Assembly: GCA_036320915.1 (NCBI GenBank) | Contig: JAXBDG010000016.1 | Span: 1,508,758-1,572,757 of the forward strand | DNA: 64,000 nucleotides | Direction: 5' to 3' | Source: Linnemannia elongata | Taxonomy: Eukaryota; Mortierellomycota; Mortierellomycetes; Mortierellales; Mortierellaceae | Shown here: piece after piece, positions 35,549 to 47,253 of the stretch | How the letters are laid out: each line of letters begins with the position of its first letter | Numbering within the stretch: position 1 is the stretch's first letter | Program-made: the position numbers and the translations under genes | Notes under the pieces: model-generated | What the model saw: the letters and a program-made list of their open reading frames with translations, nothing else | Told to the model about the DNA's origin: nothing | The model's database searches: none

Positions 35549-36521
35549 GTGACCTTTGTAGGAGTAAATGTGTAGGAACCAATTTCATATATTTATTTAT
35601 TTATTTATTTTTTTCACATTGCAACCCAATCTTTTGAGTTTGTGTGTGTGTTGAGTTTCAGCGGTTGGGTCGATTTTTATTGCTATTGCCGGTTGTTCCT
35701 TTCACAAGAAGTACGGCTTTTATTGTACAACTAGGGCCACTATTGCGATCTTTTTCACACTCCTTTATCCCGTCAGTAGTAACGAATCCAAGATGAGAAG
35801 CCAAAGCAAAAACCTCAAACATCCATACCCTCCTTTCGCGCACTGGATGAAGAAAAAAAATAGAACGCACCGAGTGCTCTGTGCATGATAGTCCCCCCTG
35901 GTTCGGGCTTTGCCCTCAAAAAATACTAGCGCTTTGGGCAGGATAGTTCCTTTGGTTCGGACTATGCCTTTACATATTCTTCCCCCGTGCACGAGCGCTC
36001 ACAACATACTGGCGCTTTGCGCAAGATGCCCATGATGGTCGCGCTACAGCGCTCCCTCCCTTTTGCCGCACGCAACTTCAGGAACCATAGCTCAGGCTTC
36101 GCCCTCACAAAGTACTGGCGCTTTGCGCAAAATACTGGCGCTCCGCGTGGGCGCTGCGCAAGACAATAGGTTCGGGCAGGCGCCCTACCAATGCGCGCTC
36201 TCATAACTGCCGTCCTCACTCTCCGCCTTCGAGTTGACTTTGGTACAATGGGCAAAGGTTGCCTGATATTTTTTTTAATGTACAAGGAGAATACAGATAC
36301 GCTAATTAAAATTTGATAGTTGTTTTTTCCGAGGTAAGCAAATGCTAGCTAGATAACAACGCCCCTATCCGTCTCAACTCCAATGTCACAACTGGCAAGA
36401 GATCGTCAAGCTTGCGAAGATAGAGATCAAAGAGATGTGGTACAGTAGATCCGATGCGAGTAATGATCCCGAGCTCCATAAAAGGTGAGGGTAACCCACA
36501 AACACGGTTGTGCAGAAAGAT
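35549..36521. repeat. Intergenic cluster of small GC-rich hairpin motifs
   Basis: Between about 35895 and 36215 short self-complementary motifs recur: TACTGGCGCTTTGCGCAA (two near-perfect copies plus shortened and mutated ones), GGGCTTTGCCCT and GGCTTCGCC. Each can fold into a small stem with a TTT or TTC loop. They sit in otherwise ordinary AT-rich DNA. There is also a (TTTA)n run near 35590. No gene is seen. The pattern recalls small mobile GC hairpins such as double-hairpin elements; this is resemblance only. Confidence 0.5.
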
Positions 36522-38056
36522 CTAGGCCAGTATCGATCCTGATGATCCAGTGGAAGAATTCAGGCTGGAGATGGATTGGGCATGGAGCGCACAGTTGACG
36601 CTTGCCTGAATTCTTCTTTTGAAAGATATCGCCGCCCGCACCGTGTCAACGAGCTTAAAAGACATCGAGGCTTGCATTGGTACCTCTGTTTTGCCCACGA
36701 CATAGATGAGGTAAGCGCCACTGTCAGCTCGAGCTTCCAGGAATGAAATGGTATAGCCTGAGCAAAGGATCCCAAATGTACGCATCTCGGCGATGTGATG
36801 CGGATCATTATCAGGAAGGCGGCGCTGAAGAAGGCGGAGATTGGCTATCATTGCCTTCTCGACCTTCTTCAGGTCAGCTCGCCGTCCCGCTAGCTGGGAA
36901 TGAGGCTTCGCCTCCATCACGACCAAATCGACCTTTAGTCCAGTGTGAGAAAGGAGGGCATCGTGTCGCATGTCCTCCTTATAAAGGTCCAATGCCTTGC
37001 TTTTTATGTCTGTCATCCTGTACTCAGTATCGCCGATTGATTTGATAATAGAGAGCAAAGGGCCGTGGATGTTAGAAGCATACCAGCCCTCACGCCATCC
37101 ATTTGTCGAAGCTGGCCTCTCCCATATGTCCATCCTAATAAATATTAAATCGAATACGTAAGCCATGGTTAATATAGTACTTTTAAACATTTTGTCAAGC
37201 ATACTCTCCAAAGTAACATAAAACCTACATCGTATCAAAGGCACGCCATATGTATGCCAACTCCTGACTCTTGACACTGCCCCCAAGGCCCTTCATTCTT
37301 GGATAGTGCTCCTTGAGTACATCGGTCAGGGTCTCGATCGAGGTCAAGTGCTGGAAAGCATTAAGCGCCTCTTCCAAATCATCCAGAGCGTCTTGGTCCA
37401 AGTGGTGTAGACGCAGTTCCGAACGGATACTTTCCAAGGCAACGTTGGATAGTGCATCCCGGTCCGAGCTCAAAGCAAGGTTGAAGACTTTGATATCTTT
37501 CCAGAGCTTGCGGGCATGAGCGGTCCACGGTGCGGGGCACTTGTGTCGCTTCTTGTTCCTGACGTCGGAGTTGTTGTGTTGAAGGAACGATTCTGCCAAC
37601 TCTTCAGCCTTCTTACTCGCTGACCTTGCCGACTTGACCTTCGAAAGTGTTCCCTAGAATAAACGAGGCGCGTTATTGACAATTTCATCGTGACACACTC
37701 AACAGTTCCCTTTGAAAGGCCCCAAACAGTCCTTGCGATACCTTTGCAGCTCTTTCCGACGCAGATGCTACAACTTCAACGGATCTCAGCGCGAACATCT
37801 GCTGGACCACATTGCTGATCTCTCCGTCGGGCTCCATCTCTAGGCGCTCGGCATGAGCAACGACATCCTGGGGGGTCCACTCGGAGTTGGCAATGTCGCT
37901 CAGTCCTGCCTTCCATGTGTGCTTGGCGTCAAGTGCGGTGGTGATCTCCCCTTTTTCAAGGGAGTATGTGGCGAAATGATTAAACTCCCATTTGTGTGCA
38001 GGGAACTTGGCGAAAAACGAGGGGTTGAAAGACCGGGGTGCGGACCAGGGCTGCAT
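36522..38056 (-). CDS. Unknown protein with PD-(D/E)XK nuclease-like motif (465 aa)
   Basis: Three exons: 38056-37697, 37653-37229 and 37134-36522. Phases fit exactly (0, then 2). The first intron is very short (43 bp) with a weak GTGTCA donor; the second is 94 bp with GTAGGT and TTATTAG. The start is the ATG at 38056 (MQPWSAPRSF). Exons 1-2 are helical and charged. Exon 3 contains KVDLVVMEAKPHSQ (about residues 325-338), the D-(hydrophobic)n-ExK core of PD-(D/E)XK nucleases, followed by KKVEKAMIANLRLLQRRLPD and a beta-rich stretch (TFGILCSGYTISFLEARADS). Similar multi-exon proteins with an ExK core are abundant in Mucoromycota and sometimes accompany Crinkler-type genes; that link is my inference. 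A hAT element sits 218 bp upstream of the ATG. Confidence 0.65.
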
Positions 38057-38265
38057 ACTCAAAGGTGCCAGTCAAGCGGCAAGTGAACAAGTGCTGTGTA
38101 CTGAAGAAAAACGACTGCGCAAGCACGCAACTGAAGGGAAGGAGGTAGTAATTTAAATGATAGCTGTGATATGAACAGGAGTATTGATGAGAAAGAAGCT
38201 TATTGCTCCACGAAAAGATATATATGAGGATTGATGGAAAACCCCTTAAAGTAATGAGGAGAGTG

Positions 38266-38273
38266 GTTCAACA
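38266..38273. repeat. Left target-site duplication of the hAT element
   Basis: GTTCAACA directly before the left terminal inverted repeat; the same 8 bp follow the right one at 43286-43293. Eight base pairs is the normal duplication for hAT transposons. Confidence 0.9.
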
Positions 38274-38530
38274 CAGTGGCTGGGAGAGGTTGTGAGAGGG
38301 GGACAAAATCTTTGTTCTGGGAGGGGGACCTCATTGCTGAGAGGGATTTTTCCCGGTCACACAAACTTTTGTTCCCGCTTTACAGAGCAATCCTGTCCCT
38401 CTCTGACATGCGGTCCTGTCCCTCTCTGACATGCGGTCCTGTCCCTCTCTCAAAGAGGTCCAAACCCTATCCCAAGAGTGGGACATCCCACTTGAGATGT
38501 GGGCCATTCTCCCTACAACATAGAAATAAA
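38274..38530 (+). repeat. Left terminal inverted repeat of the hAT element
   Basis: 257 bp, matching the reverse complement of 43028-43285 with only the one extra terminal base noticed by eye. Contains the duplicated GACATGCGGTCCTG phrase. Confidence 0.9.
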
Positions 38531-38539
38531 GCCTGAATT

Positions 38540-38601
38540 ACTTCTTTCTTTTTTCTTTCTTTTTTCTTTTCTTTCTTCTTTCTTTCTTTCTTTCTTTCTT
38601 G

Positions 38602-38640
<39 letters not shown>

Positions 38641-38645
38641 TTCTT
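38540..38645. repeat. CTTT microsatellite inside the hAT element
   Basis: A run of mostly TTTC/CTTT units just inside the left inverted repeat, followed by three tandem copies of a CATCCCTTTCTCCCTTT-type unit near 38670-38730. It lies in the presumed transposase promoter and leader. Confidence 0.8.
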
Positions 38646-38830
38646 TTTATCCCTCTCCCATCCCATCCCTTTCTCCCTTTCCAACATCCCTTTCTCCCTT
38701 TTCAACATCCCTTTCTCCCTTTCCAACATCTTCTTTCTTATTGCGTGTCTATTTGTTCCCAACCACTGTTTTTCTTTCGTTTTCTTTTCAAAATCCTTGT
38801 TCCATCCCTTGCCACCTCCTCCTCCCAGCA

Positions 38831-41800
38831 ATGGCAATTTTCGATAACGAGTTAGACGATGCTTACAACGCGTCAAACAACGCGCCTGACGACGGTGAAT
38901 CAGACCTTGAGTCTGAGAAATTGTTGCACTACAACAGCCGCGGATTTGATGGTCATGGAGATACGGAATCGCCTTTTCTGGTCGGCGACGATGAAGTTGG
39001 GCCTAGTACTCCTGTAGGTGTTCCCGTTTGTCGATTGCATGACATTTCAAGTGTTGTAACGTAATACTTCGTGCTAACGTATATGTCGATCCTGGTAACT
39101 TTTATTTATAGTCTAATAGATCGAATGGAAAGCGATCGACAGCAACGCGACCTTCGTTTCACGCAACAGAGTCAATTACCACCAGAGCAGAATTTATCCG
39201 TCCAACAGTGCCAGAGTACAACCCCTACCGGCTCCCCGGTATCCCCACTCGCACTCCTACCAAGGCTTCGGTTTCAGCGGGGACATCCCCTGCTATAATA
39301 AGCCATCTTCGTCAGAATATTGATAGCCTAATCGAGGGTTCCCCTAGCAAACTCAGTCGATCAAAGTCGCAAACCGATCTCGCGAACTATGCTGTTGCCA
39401 CCTCTCCTGCTGCTCTTTCTACCAACCAGTCCTCCTATGGTCCCACCTCTACTTACCATCCCGCGTACAGTCCTACCCCGTCTGCCAACCACCCTTCCTA
39501 TATGCCTGCCCATTCTACCCACCACTACTCCTTTGGTTCCGCCTCTTCTACTTACCAGCACGCCAATGTGCAACCCTCGCCCGCCCGGCCAGTCTACCAG
39601 CCTTCCTCAGAGCGTGCATTTTCAGCCTCCTCCTCCTCTTCTTTCCACGGTCTTATAGTCGACGCGCCTTACCAGATGGCCCCCGGACAAAACACTCCCC
39701 ACATGTCTTCAGTTGATTCTTATGGATATCCGTTTGCAAGCAATTCAGCCCGAGACAACCTTTTCGGCCGCCACCCACACGTCTCGCATAGTCCTAATGC
39801 CGTCCGTTTCGCATATCCAACCGCACCTCTTCATCACGAACTCCAACATTCAACTCAATTACATCCACCAACAGCCTCCGCCTCCTTGCCAGATATGGTC
39901 AGCCGTAGCTCAGCCTCTGTTCCGTCGACGCAGGATTGTGCGCTGTCTGCCTCAGACCTATCTAGTCCCGCTTTAGTAGTGAACGAGATGAACAACAAGA
40001 TCAACGACTACTTGGCGACGAGCTCATCAACGGGGTCGGACTTGACCGTCGACCTGATCGAAAATTGTCTGAAAATAATGCAGCGCCATGAGACCAGGGA
40101 CGAGATCCAGGCCAGCAAGGAGTTTCGTCGGCTATATATTACCACTCCCTTGGGCAGGCTTCCTTCCGCTGCGGTGTGCAAAAGGCTAGCCCCGCCCGCG
40201 CTCCAAGCATTACAGTTGGTTCCCATCCGAAAAATCCTTTTTGGCTCATCTGGATCCAATGACGGCGACACCGAGAGGATTCCCACCGACGCCGACATCG
40301 AATGCACCGACCCCGATCCATTGGGCGCCGAGGACACAGAACCCATCGACAACGTCGCAGAAAAAACCCTTCGCTCAAACTCTTCGGCATTATTCTGCTT
40401 TGAGAAGGGACTGGACAAATATTATTGCAAAATCTTGAAAGAGGTCGATGGCGTAACCACAGTTTGCAACAACCCGCAAGGTACTGCCAGCGGGCGTCGT
40501 AAGCATCTGATGCGCAAACATCCTGCCATCTTGGCCGACATCGAATATTTCCAGGAACGACAACGGCGGGCTTCGCTTATTCTCGAGAATCTGAAACAGG
40601 ACGCCTTACCACCGACACCATCAAAGTCAAAGAGGTCTAAAACTGCACACATCCTTAACACCAACACCGGCACTGCGTTTGCATGGAGTGAGACACAACA
40701 GCAGAGCGCCGAGCACCAATTGATGAGACTCGTTGCGATGGACGGCTTGCCTTACCATATCGCGACATCAGCAAACTTGAAAGAGTTCTGCAGAATTCTG
40801 AATCCGCAGTTCCAACTACCCTCCCACGACACTCTACAGAACCACCTTCGCGTCAAGGTCCTCGAAAAAAAACGTCAAACCGTTAATTACCTGCTCGCTA
40901 ATATCGACGGAGGGTCGATCACGACGGATGCCTGGACATGCTCGACCAACAAGAGAAAGTATCTCGGCGTTACTTTCCACTATATAACGCGAGGATACAG
41001 GATGTCGTCCGTGGTTATCGGTATGGAGCTCCTCAAGGAATCCAGGATATCTGCCCTGGTTGTCACAAATGTTATTAGTAAGTACTCTTTATATTCACTC
41101 ACAAATATGCGCCTCTTAAATCTTAACCTTTTATTAACAGCTGCCGTTGATATATTAATATGATAGACCGAGTCGTGGATCAGTGGTCTCTTACGAGCAA
41201 GGTTGTTGGCATGACCAGTGATCAGGGAGCGAACATCAAAAAGAGTCTCCAAGAATGCGAGCAGAATACTGGGGCGTATTGGGTCGCCTGCACCGCTCAC
41301 AAGATGCAGCTCTGCATTAACAAGGCTTGGGACAAGACAAACCCTTTGGTGGACATCACCAACAAGTGTGCCGCCATTGTCTCATTCTTCAACAACAATT
41401 CGGTTGCCAAAAAAGTACTCAATGACAAATGGGGCACATACCTCATCGCCGCGCGCCGGGTCGATGGTGTCCCTTTGCTCGCTCAAGCTCAAGCACCCTC
41501 CCTAGACGCCGTGTCGTCCACTCCTGCCGATGGTGTTCCTGCACTCACCCAGCAGCTTGCCGCTAACGTTGGGCCGTGTGCAAATCCTCCTCAGGCCCCT
41601 CCAACTGACGGCGCTCCTGCTCAAGCCCAGCTGCCTTCTGATGATGTCGAGCCGATTGCCAATCCTCAACCTTCTGCAACCTCCTTCCGGTCTCTCAGAT
41701 ACAAGCAGGAAGAGGTTACACTCGTCTCGGCCAATACAACTCGTTGGAACTCAAAGCTGGCGATGATATCGAGGATACTGGACATCAGTCCCGTGTTAAG

Positions 41801-42866
41801 TAAAACTTTCGAGGCGCTGTTACAACTGGATAAAATCTCTGCGGAGGAGCGAGCCAAGTTCAAGACGATTGAGACGTCGCTACCTACGGACGACGAACTG
41901 GAACTGTTGAAGGAGACTGACCGACTCTTGACCCCTGCGGCGGACTTCACACACTGGATCGGAGGCTCAGGATACTCGACCATCTCGCAGGCTTGCATCC
42001 AAGCTCACGACGTCATTTCAAACCCGGAACAGTACAAGACAGGGACGGCGATTTTTATGTACGAGCAGCTCAAAACCCACATTGAGTATAATTGGCCTCT
42101 GGATGACATTCCCGACGGCATGTTGCTTGCCATGTACCTCAATCCTGCTTGTGCTACGTCAACGATCTGGGATCTTGACAACCCCCGTCAAGTTGCCGAA
42201 CGAGACGCCCAGATAGCTGCTGAAGAAGCTGCTGCCTCACTCGCTGACCCCACATTAGGCGTTGCCCAAGATTCCCGTCCAGATATTGCTCGATTACCCT
42301 TCAAGCTATCACTGGAGTACCGTCTGCGCATCCCAGTGGAGGGTCCATTCACCCTTCCAGCCGATTTTCCTCTCCAAATTCCACAAACGGATGCCAAGAC
42401 TCCGCCGACGAACAGACTGAGGGCAGAAACTCTTGTCTACAGAGAGATTATTCGACATTTTGCCAACAAGGAAATAGAAGGAAGGAGGAAACATGGAACC
42501 AGCAAGAATAGAGGCCAAGCCGACGATCGTGCTCTCATTCAGGACTGGGCCGTGAGCGCTCTATGTGGCCTGATCTCGTACAAACCGATCCTCAGTCCCA
42601 TAAACGCCGACTCTAACAAGAAATATTTCAAGGACCCGCTAGCGTTTTGGCGAACTAAGGAAGGGTTGTACAACTTTGCCGGATTGTGTGCCGTGGCTCG
42701 AATGTTCCTGAGCATTCAGGCGACTTCCTCAGAATCGGAACGACTCTTCAGCAAAGCGGGAGTAGTATATTCAGCGCGTCGAGCGCGGCTTTCAGATGAT
42801 GGCTTTCGCAACATCATTTTTTTCCATTCTTTGGAGAAAACCATTTGTCAACGCTTCTCAGCATAA
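38831..42866 (+). CDS. hAT transposase with BED-like zinc finger (1282 aa)
   Basis: Three exons: 38831-39013, 39112-41077 and 41167-42866; introns of 98 and 89 bp are GT-AG and keep frame. The N-terminal 400 residues are Ser/Tyr/Pro-rich and disordered. A BED-like zinc finger lies at about 497-535 (YYCKI, then C...H...H in RRKHLMRKH). The RNase H-fold catalytic core follows: first Asp in TTDAWT (about 665), second in TSDQGAN (about 733), and the CxxH of WVACTAHKMQL. An Ala/Pro-rich insertion with ADGVPAL-like repeats interrupts the core. The C terminus (about 1209-1275) is the hAT dimerisation region, with TSSESERLFSKAG and RARLSDDGFRNIIF. All key regions are present and no frame break is seen. 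It should bind the repeated motifs in the element's ends. Confidence 0.92.
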
Positions 42867-43027
42867 ATAAAAGTTTATTATGAACACTCTAACAAGTGTG
42901 GAAAGGGAAGGAGACAGGGGAGGGGTAGAAAGAATGAAAGAAAGAACGAAAGGAAAATGTGATGAGGAGTAGAAGAGAGGGAGCAAAAAAATAAAAGTAC
43001 AAGCTTATTTTAAACTAAGGCACAGAT

Positions 43028-43285
43028 TTTATTTCTATGTTGTAGGGAGAATGGCCCACATCTCAAGTGGGATGTCCCACTCTTGGGATAGGGTTTGGAC
43101 CTCTTTGAGAGAGGGACAGGACCGCATGTCAGAGAGGGACAGGACCGCATGTCAGAGAGGGACAGGATTGCTCTGTAAAGCGGGAACAAAAGTTTGTGTG
43201 ACCGGGAAAAATCCCTCTCAGCAATGAGGTCCCCCTCCCAGAACAAAGATTTTGTCCCCCTCTCACAACCTCTCCCAGCCACTGA
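43028..43285 (-). repeat. Right terminal inverted repeat of the hAT element
   Basis: Reverse-complement partner of 38274-38530. It ends CCCAGCCACTGA, followed by the GTTCAACA duplication. Confidence 0.9.
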
Positions 43286-43293
43286 GTTCAACA
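43286..43293. repeat. Right target-site duplication of the hAT element
   Basis: GTTCAACA, identical to 38266-38273. Confidence 0.9.
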
Positions 43294-43403
43294 ACTGAGA
43301 TGCAACAACAGCGATAATTACGTCACCACGACATGCGGATAGGGCCATTGCTGTTCCCCTGCTCAATCATTCTTTATTTCGTTCGTTTTCAATCTCCATG
43401 GAC

Positions 43404-45150
43404 CACGACTAACAAAAACGTTTTCGTATTAGGAATACTTAGATGTGGTGCAACCTCGACTCGGCGGCATAGGAAGTGCGTGCCCTGCAGCTTTGGTCCT
43501 CATGGACCCATCGCTGTTATAAGGGCCGTGTGTTCCCCGATGCTGGTTCTTTGCTGCTGGCAAAGGATGCACATCGGGTCGGACACCCCTGACGACTGCA
43601 TTTGCTGCTACGGCGATATTTTTTATTCGTTGTAGTGGTGGTAGCAAAATGTGGGCCTGCTTGCCGAGTTTGTTAGCAGAGTATCTGGCATTCTGCTGGC
43701 GCGAGGTTGCACCGAAGAGCAACTGCGCACAATATTTGTGGGTACGTGGTCGTGTTTTTGTATATTTCCCATCGCTAATTATTGTGTTGCATTTTTTACA
43801 CTCAACATAAACCGCGACTAACAAAAAAAAGCTTTTGCATTAGGAATACTTGGATGTGGTGCAACCTCGACTCGGCGGCATAGGAAGTGCGTGCCCTGCA
43901 GCTTTGGTCCTCATGGACCCATCGCTGTTATAAGGGCCGTGTGTTCCCCGATGCTGGTTCTTTGCTGCTGGCAAAGGATGCACATCGGGTCGGACACCCC
44001 TGACGACTGCATTTGCTGCTACGGCGATATTTTTTATTCGTTGTAGTGGTGGTAGCAAAATGTGGGCCTGCTTGCCGAGTTTGTTAGCAGAGTATCTGGC
44101 ATTCTGCTGGCGCGAGGTTGCACCGAAGAGCAACTGCGCACAATATTTGTGGGTACGTGGTCGTGTTTTTGTATATTTCCCATCGCTAATTATTGTGTTG
44201 CATTTTTTACACTCAACATAAACCGCGACTAACAAAAAAAAGCTTTTGCATTAGGAATACTTGGATGTGGTGCAACCTCGACTCGGCGGCATAGGAAGTG
44301 CGTGCCCTGCAGCTTTGGTCCTCATGGACCCATCGCTGTTATAAGGGCCGTGTGTTCCCCGATGCTGGTTCTTTGCTGCTGGCAAAGGATGCACATCGGG
44401 TCGGACACCCCTGACGACTGCATTTGCTGCTACGGCGATATTTTTTATTCGTTGTAGTGGTGGTAGCAAAATGTGGGCCTGCTTGCCGAGTTTGTTAGCA
44501 GAGTATCTGGCATTCTGCTGGCGCGAGGTTGCACCGAAGAGCAACTGCGCACAATATTTGTGGGTACGTGGTCGTGTTTTTGTATATTTCCCATCGCTAA
44601 TTATTGTGTTGCATTTTTTACACTCAACATAAACCGCGACTAACAAAAAAAAGCTTTTGCATTAGGAATACTTGGATGTGGTGCAACCTCGACTCGGCGG
44701 CATAGGAAGTGCGTGCCCTGCAGCTTTGGTCCTCATGGACCCATCGCTGTTATAAGGGCCGTGTGTTCCCCGATGCTGGTTCTTTGCTGCTGGCAAAGGA
44801 TGCACATCGGGTCGGACACCCCTGACGACTGCATTTGCTGCTACGGCGATATTTTTTATTCGTTGTAGTGGTGGTAGCAAAATGTGGGCCTGCTTGCCGA
44901 GTTTGTTAGCAGAGTATCTGGCATTCTGCTGGCGCGAGGTTGCACCGAAGAGCAACTGCGCACAATATTTGTGGGTACGTGGTCGTGTTTTTGTATATTT
45001 CCCATCGCTAATTATTGTGTTGCATTTTTTACACTCAACATAAACCGCGACTAACAAAAAAAAGCTTTTGCATTAGGAATACTTGGATGTGGTGCAGCCT
45101 TGACTCGGCGGCATAGGAAGTGCGTGCCCTGCAGCTTTGGCCCTCATGAA
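43404..45150 (-). repeat. Tandem array of 411-bp units (four full copies and one partial)
   Basis: Four near-identical copies with an exact 411-bp period are followed by a truncated fifth that ends near 45150. The four minus-strand open frames (43824-43429, 44235-43840, 44646-44251 and 45057-44662) encode the same 131 residues. The frame begins at TTG, not ATG. It contains ECKKCNTIISDGKYTKTRPR followed by THKYC, a CxxC...HxxC arrangement like a BED or C2HC finger, then a basic tail. The first plus-strand copy has a slightly diverged left edge (AACGTTTTCG in place of AAGCTTTTGC). Since 411 is 3 x 137, every copy is in the same frame with a single stop per unit. It may be a satellite grown from a transposase fragment. 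No initiation codon supports a protein as it stands. Confidence 0.9.
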
Positions 45151-47253
45151 CTCCTGCTCACACGCGTCTATTATTTTTTGGGGGGAAAGAGTGGCGATAT
45201 GGTGAGAGTAATATGAGGATGGATATGGGGAGGGGGAAAAGGGGATTGGGATAAAGGGAATTGGGGAGGAAGGAGATATGACCAGGAAACATGGAGAGGG
45301 GATAGGATAGGCGCCCTACGGGTGGATCTCCACGCGGCATTCCACCGATTACTTGCCTCCCCATCACACTATCCATCTTGGGTTAACCTGTTTGACAACT
45401 CTCTTGGCTTTTCGTACAAAGTCCATGCAACGTACTTTTTCTGTTTTTGAGATAAACACATGAAGAAAAGTGGCCAAACTCTTTGGAGCGACTTGCTTAC
45501 CTTCACTCTCCCTTCAAGTATCATTGATATCTCCTTCAAGATGATCATTAAAGCACCAGTGTTGATATAACACTTTTAAATATCTACAAGCCGTTGTGAT
45601 AACGACAAGGGACGGAAGCTCCATGACGCAGACTGCAGGGGGGCTGACAACCAGTTGAGCGCAAAAACTGCGAGTGTACGTTATTAAACAAGACAATATG
45701 GGGATTGGAGGCAATATGCGCGTTACATGGATGTAGCGCATGGGTTGTAAAATAATTCGAGCAACCGGTTGCCAAACAGATTAATCCATCCATCCATTTT
45801 ACTGCTAGCGCGGAATGAGAGCGTCAACATCGCGAAATGAAGAAAGTGGTCCGCATGAGTGGCAAGGTAATAAAAAAAGCATTGTCAACCTGGTTTTACG
45901 TCCCTCTCGCGCCCCTCTTTTTTTAGTACCTCTATCTCACGCTCCAGTTCTTCTCACCTCATTCCTCGTCACTTCTGTTTTCTCCTCATCTGAAGTCCCC
46001 CCCCCAGTATACTCGCTTCTAAATAGTCTTTCTCTTCCTCCCTTATTCATCCCACTCTCTCCTTTCTTTCTTTTCCTTTTTTCTCTCTCTATTTCTTGCT
46101 TCTGTCATCTCTCGCTTTTCTGTAATTCTTCACTCTCTCTCTCTCTTACTACTTTCTTCTCTCTCAGTCTTGGTCAATTTCCTCTCTCTCTCTCTCTCTC
46201 TTTGCCACTTTTCTCTCTTTCTATTATCTCTTTCTGGTCTCGCTTACTTTTCTCTGGCGTCGTTGTTTTTTAATCCCGTAAGAGTATCGATTGCAAACTA
46301 AGCAGCTAGAGTCGATGAGGGGAGAGAGTGTAGAGAGTAAATGGCGCTGAGATAGATAAGGGGCAAGTGAAAGAGCAAAAAAAAGTGAAAAGAGAAAGAA
46401 ACGAAGTGATTCGACATCAAGATCGATCTACCCCCTGCATGTTACTTTTCTTCTCTCTTCACTGATCAACTATATTCATCATGTGTAAGTAGAAACGTGA
46501 CCTGGAGATCGGGGATGGTTGATAAAATAAAAGTGTTTTTGCTATGCTCCTTGCGTTTCCGCACTCATAGAAAACGGGGCATATGAATACCTTGGTCATG
46601 CTAAGATTGAAATGACATAAAGACATTCTTTTGTCTTCTCTGGTCGTTCTCTCTCCCCACCTCATTCTTTCAATGTCTCTTCTCCTTCTAGCTTGACTGC
46701 CTCTTTTCTCTTTCTGTCCTTACTTGTACTAATCTTTCAACAACATTCTTTCCTTTCTCCATTGCCAATGCACTAACAGCTCTTTTTGCACACATCAAGA
46801 CACATTCCCCTTTCTTCTCTCACTCTCTCTCTTCTCCCACTCTCTTTTCTTTTTTTCTCCCTCAACTACTTTTCTCACAAAGAAAATTTCGCTGTAATTC
46901 GCGACGAAGGCTAGGAGGGTCTCCGTGTGTACTGTTGAAGAGGCTAGCGTGAGAAAAACGATAAAGTCGTTGGGGAGAGATTCAATATCTCGACCCCTTT
47001 TCTTCTTTTGGCTATGCTCGACTGTGACTGGGCCAAAGAAAAAAATTCCTTGCTCCCGCACTTTCATGCACATAGAGAGAGCGACACATGCTGCTCAGGG
47101 ACAAGATATAAAAACAAACTTCTTTACTCTTATCTTCCTCATCGCCTCTTGCTTCACTTCTTACCAAGCCTTCATTGCCTTTCTGCCTTTTCACTTTCTA
47201 CCTTTTCGACGATCCTTTTAACTACCACTTCTTTCAACCAGCCACATCACACA
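45151..47253. other. Intergenic region, pyrimidine-rich in part
   Basis: No gene recognised. 45900-46270 is strongly CT-rich, including a (TC)n run near 46180-46203. 46330-46420 is purine-rich, and 46620-46870 is pyrimidine-rich again. A short inverted CATGGATG/CATCCATC theme occurs around 45725-45797. The last 150 bp form the promoter of the HNH-like gene. Confidence 0.4.
47107..47114 (+). promoter_or_regulatory. TATA box of the HNH-like gene
   Basis: TATAAAAA, 147 bp upstream of the ATG at 47254, preceding a pyrimidine-rich leader. The position is consistent with a core promoter. Confidence 0.5.

Larger units (their letters stand above)
38274..43285 (+). mobile_element. Complete hAT-superfamily DNA transposon, about 5.0 kb
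   Basis: The element has long terminal inverted repeats (38274-38530 and 43028-43285), almost identical and starting CAGTGGCTGGGAGAGG, flanked by an 8-bp GTTCAACA duplication. One extra A at the right edge breaks perfect symmetry at the outermost base. Inside the repeats a phrase built on GACATGCGGTCCTGTCC occurs twice side by side, a likely transposase binding array. A three-exon transposase gene fills the centre. Intact ends, duplication and open transposase suggest a young, possibly autonomous copy. Confidence 0.93.

Noticed and set aside
43404..45150. CRISPR-like interpretation of the tandem array
   Set aside because: The unit is 411 bp and homogeneous with no unique spacers, and the host is a eukaryote. 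It is a satellite.
45815..46273. 152-codon plus-strand frame that looks like a membrane protein
   Set aside because: It is translated CT-rich DNA and lacks variety of residues in its second half. The hydrophobicity comes from TTC and CTC codons.
46795..47073. 92-codon minus-strand frame overlapping the HNH gene promoter
   Set aside because: The basic tail is repeat-derived, it covers the TATA region of a better-supported gene, and no motif is visible.
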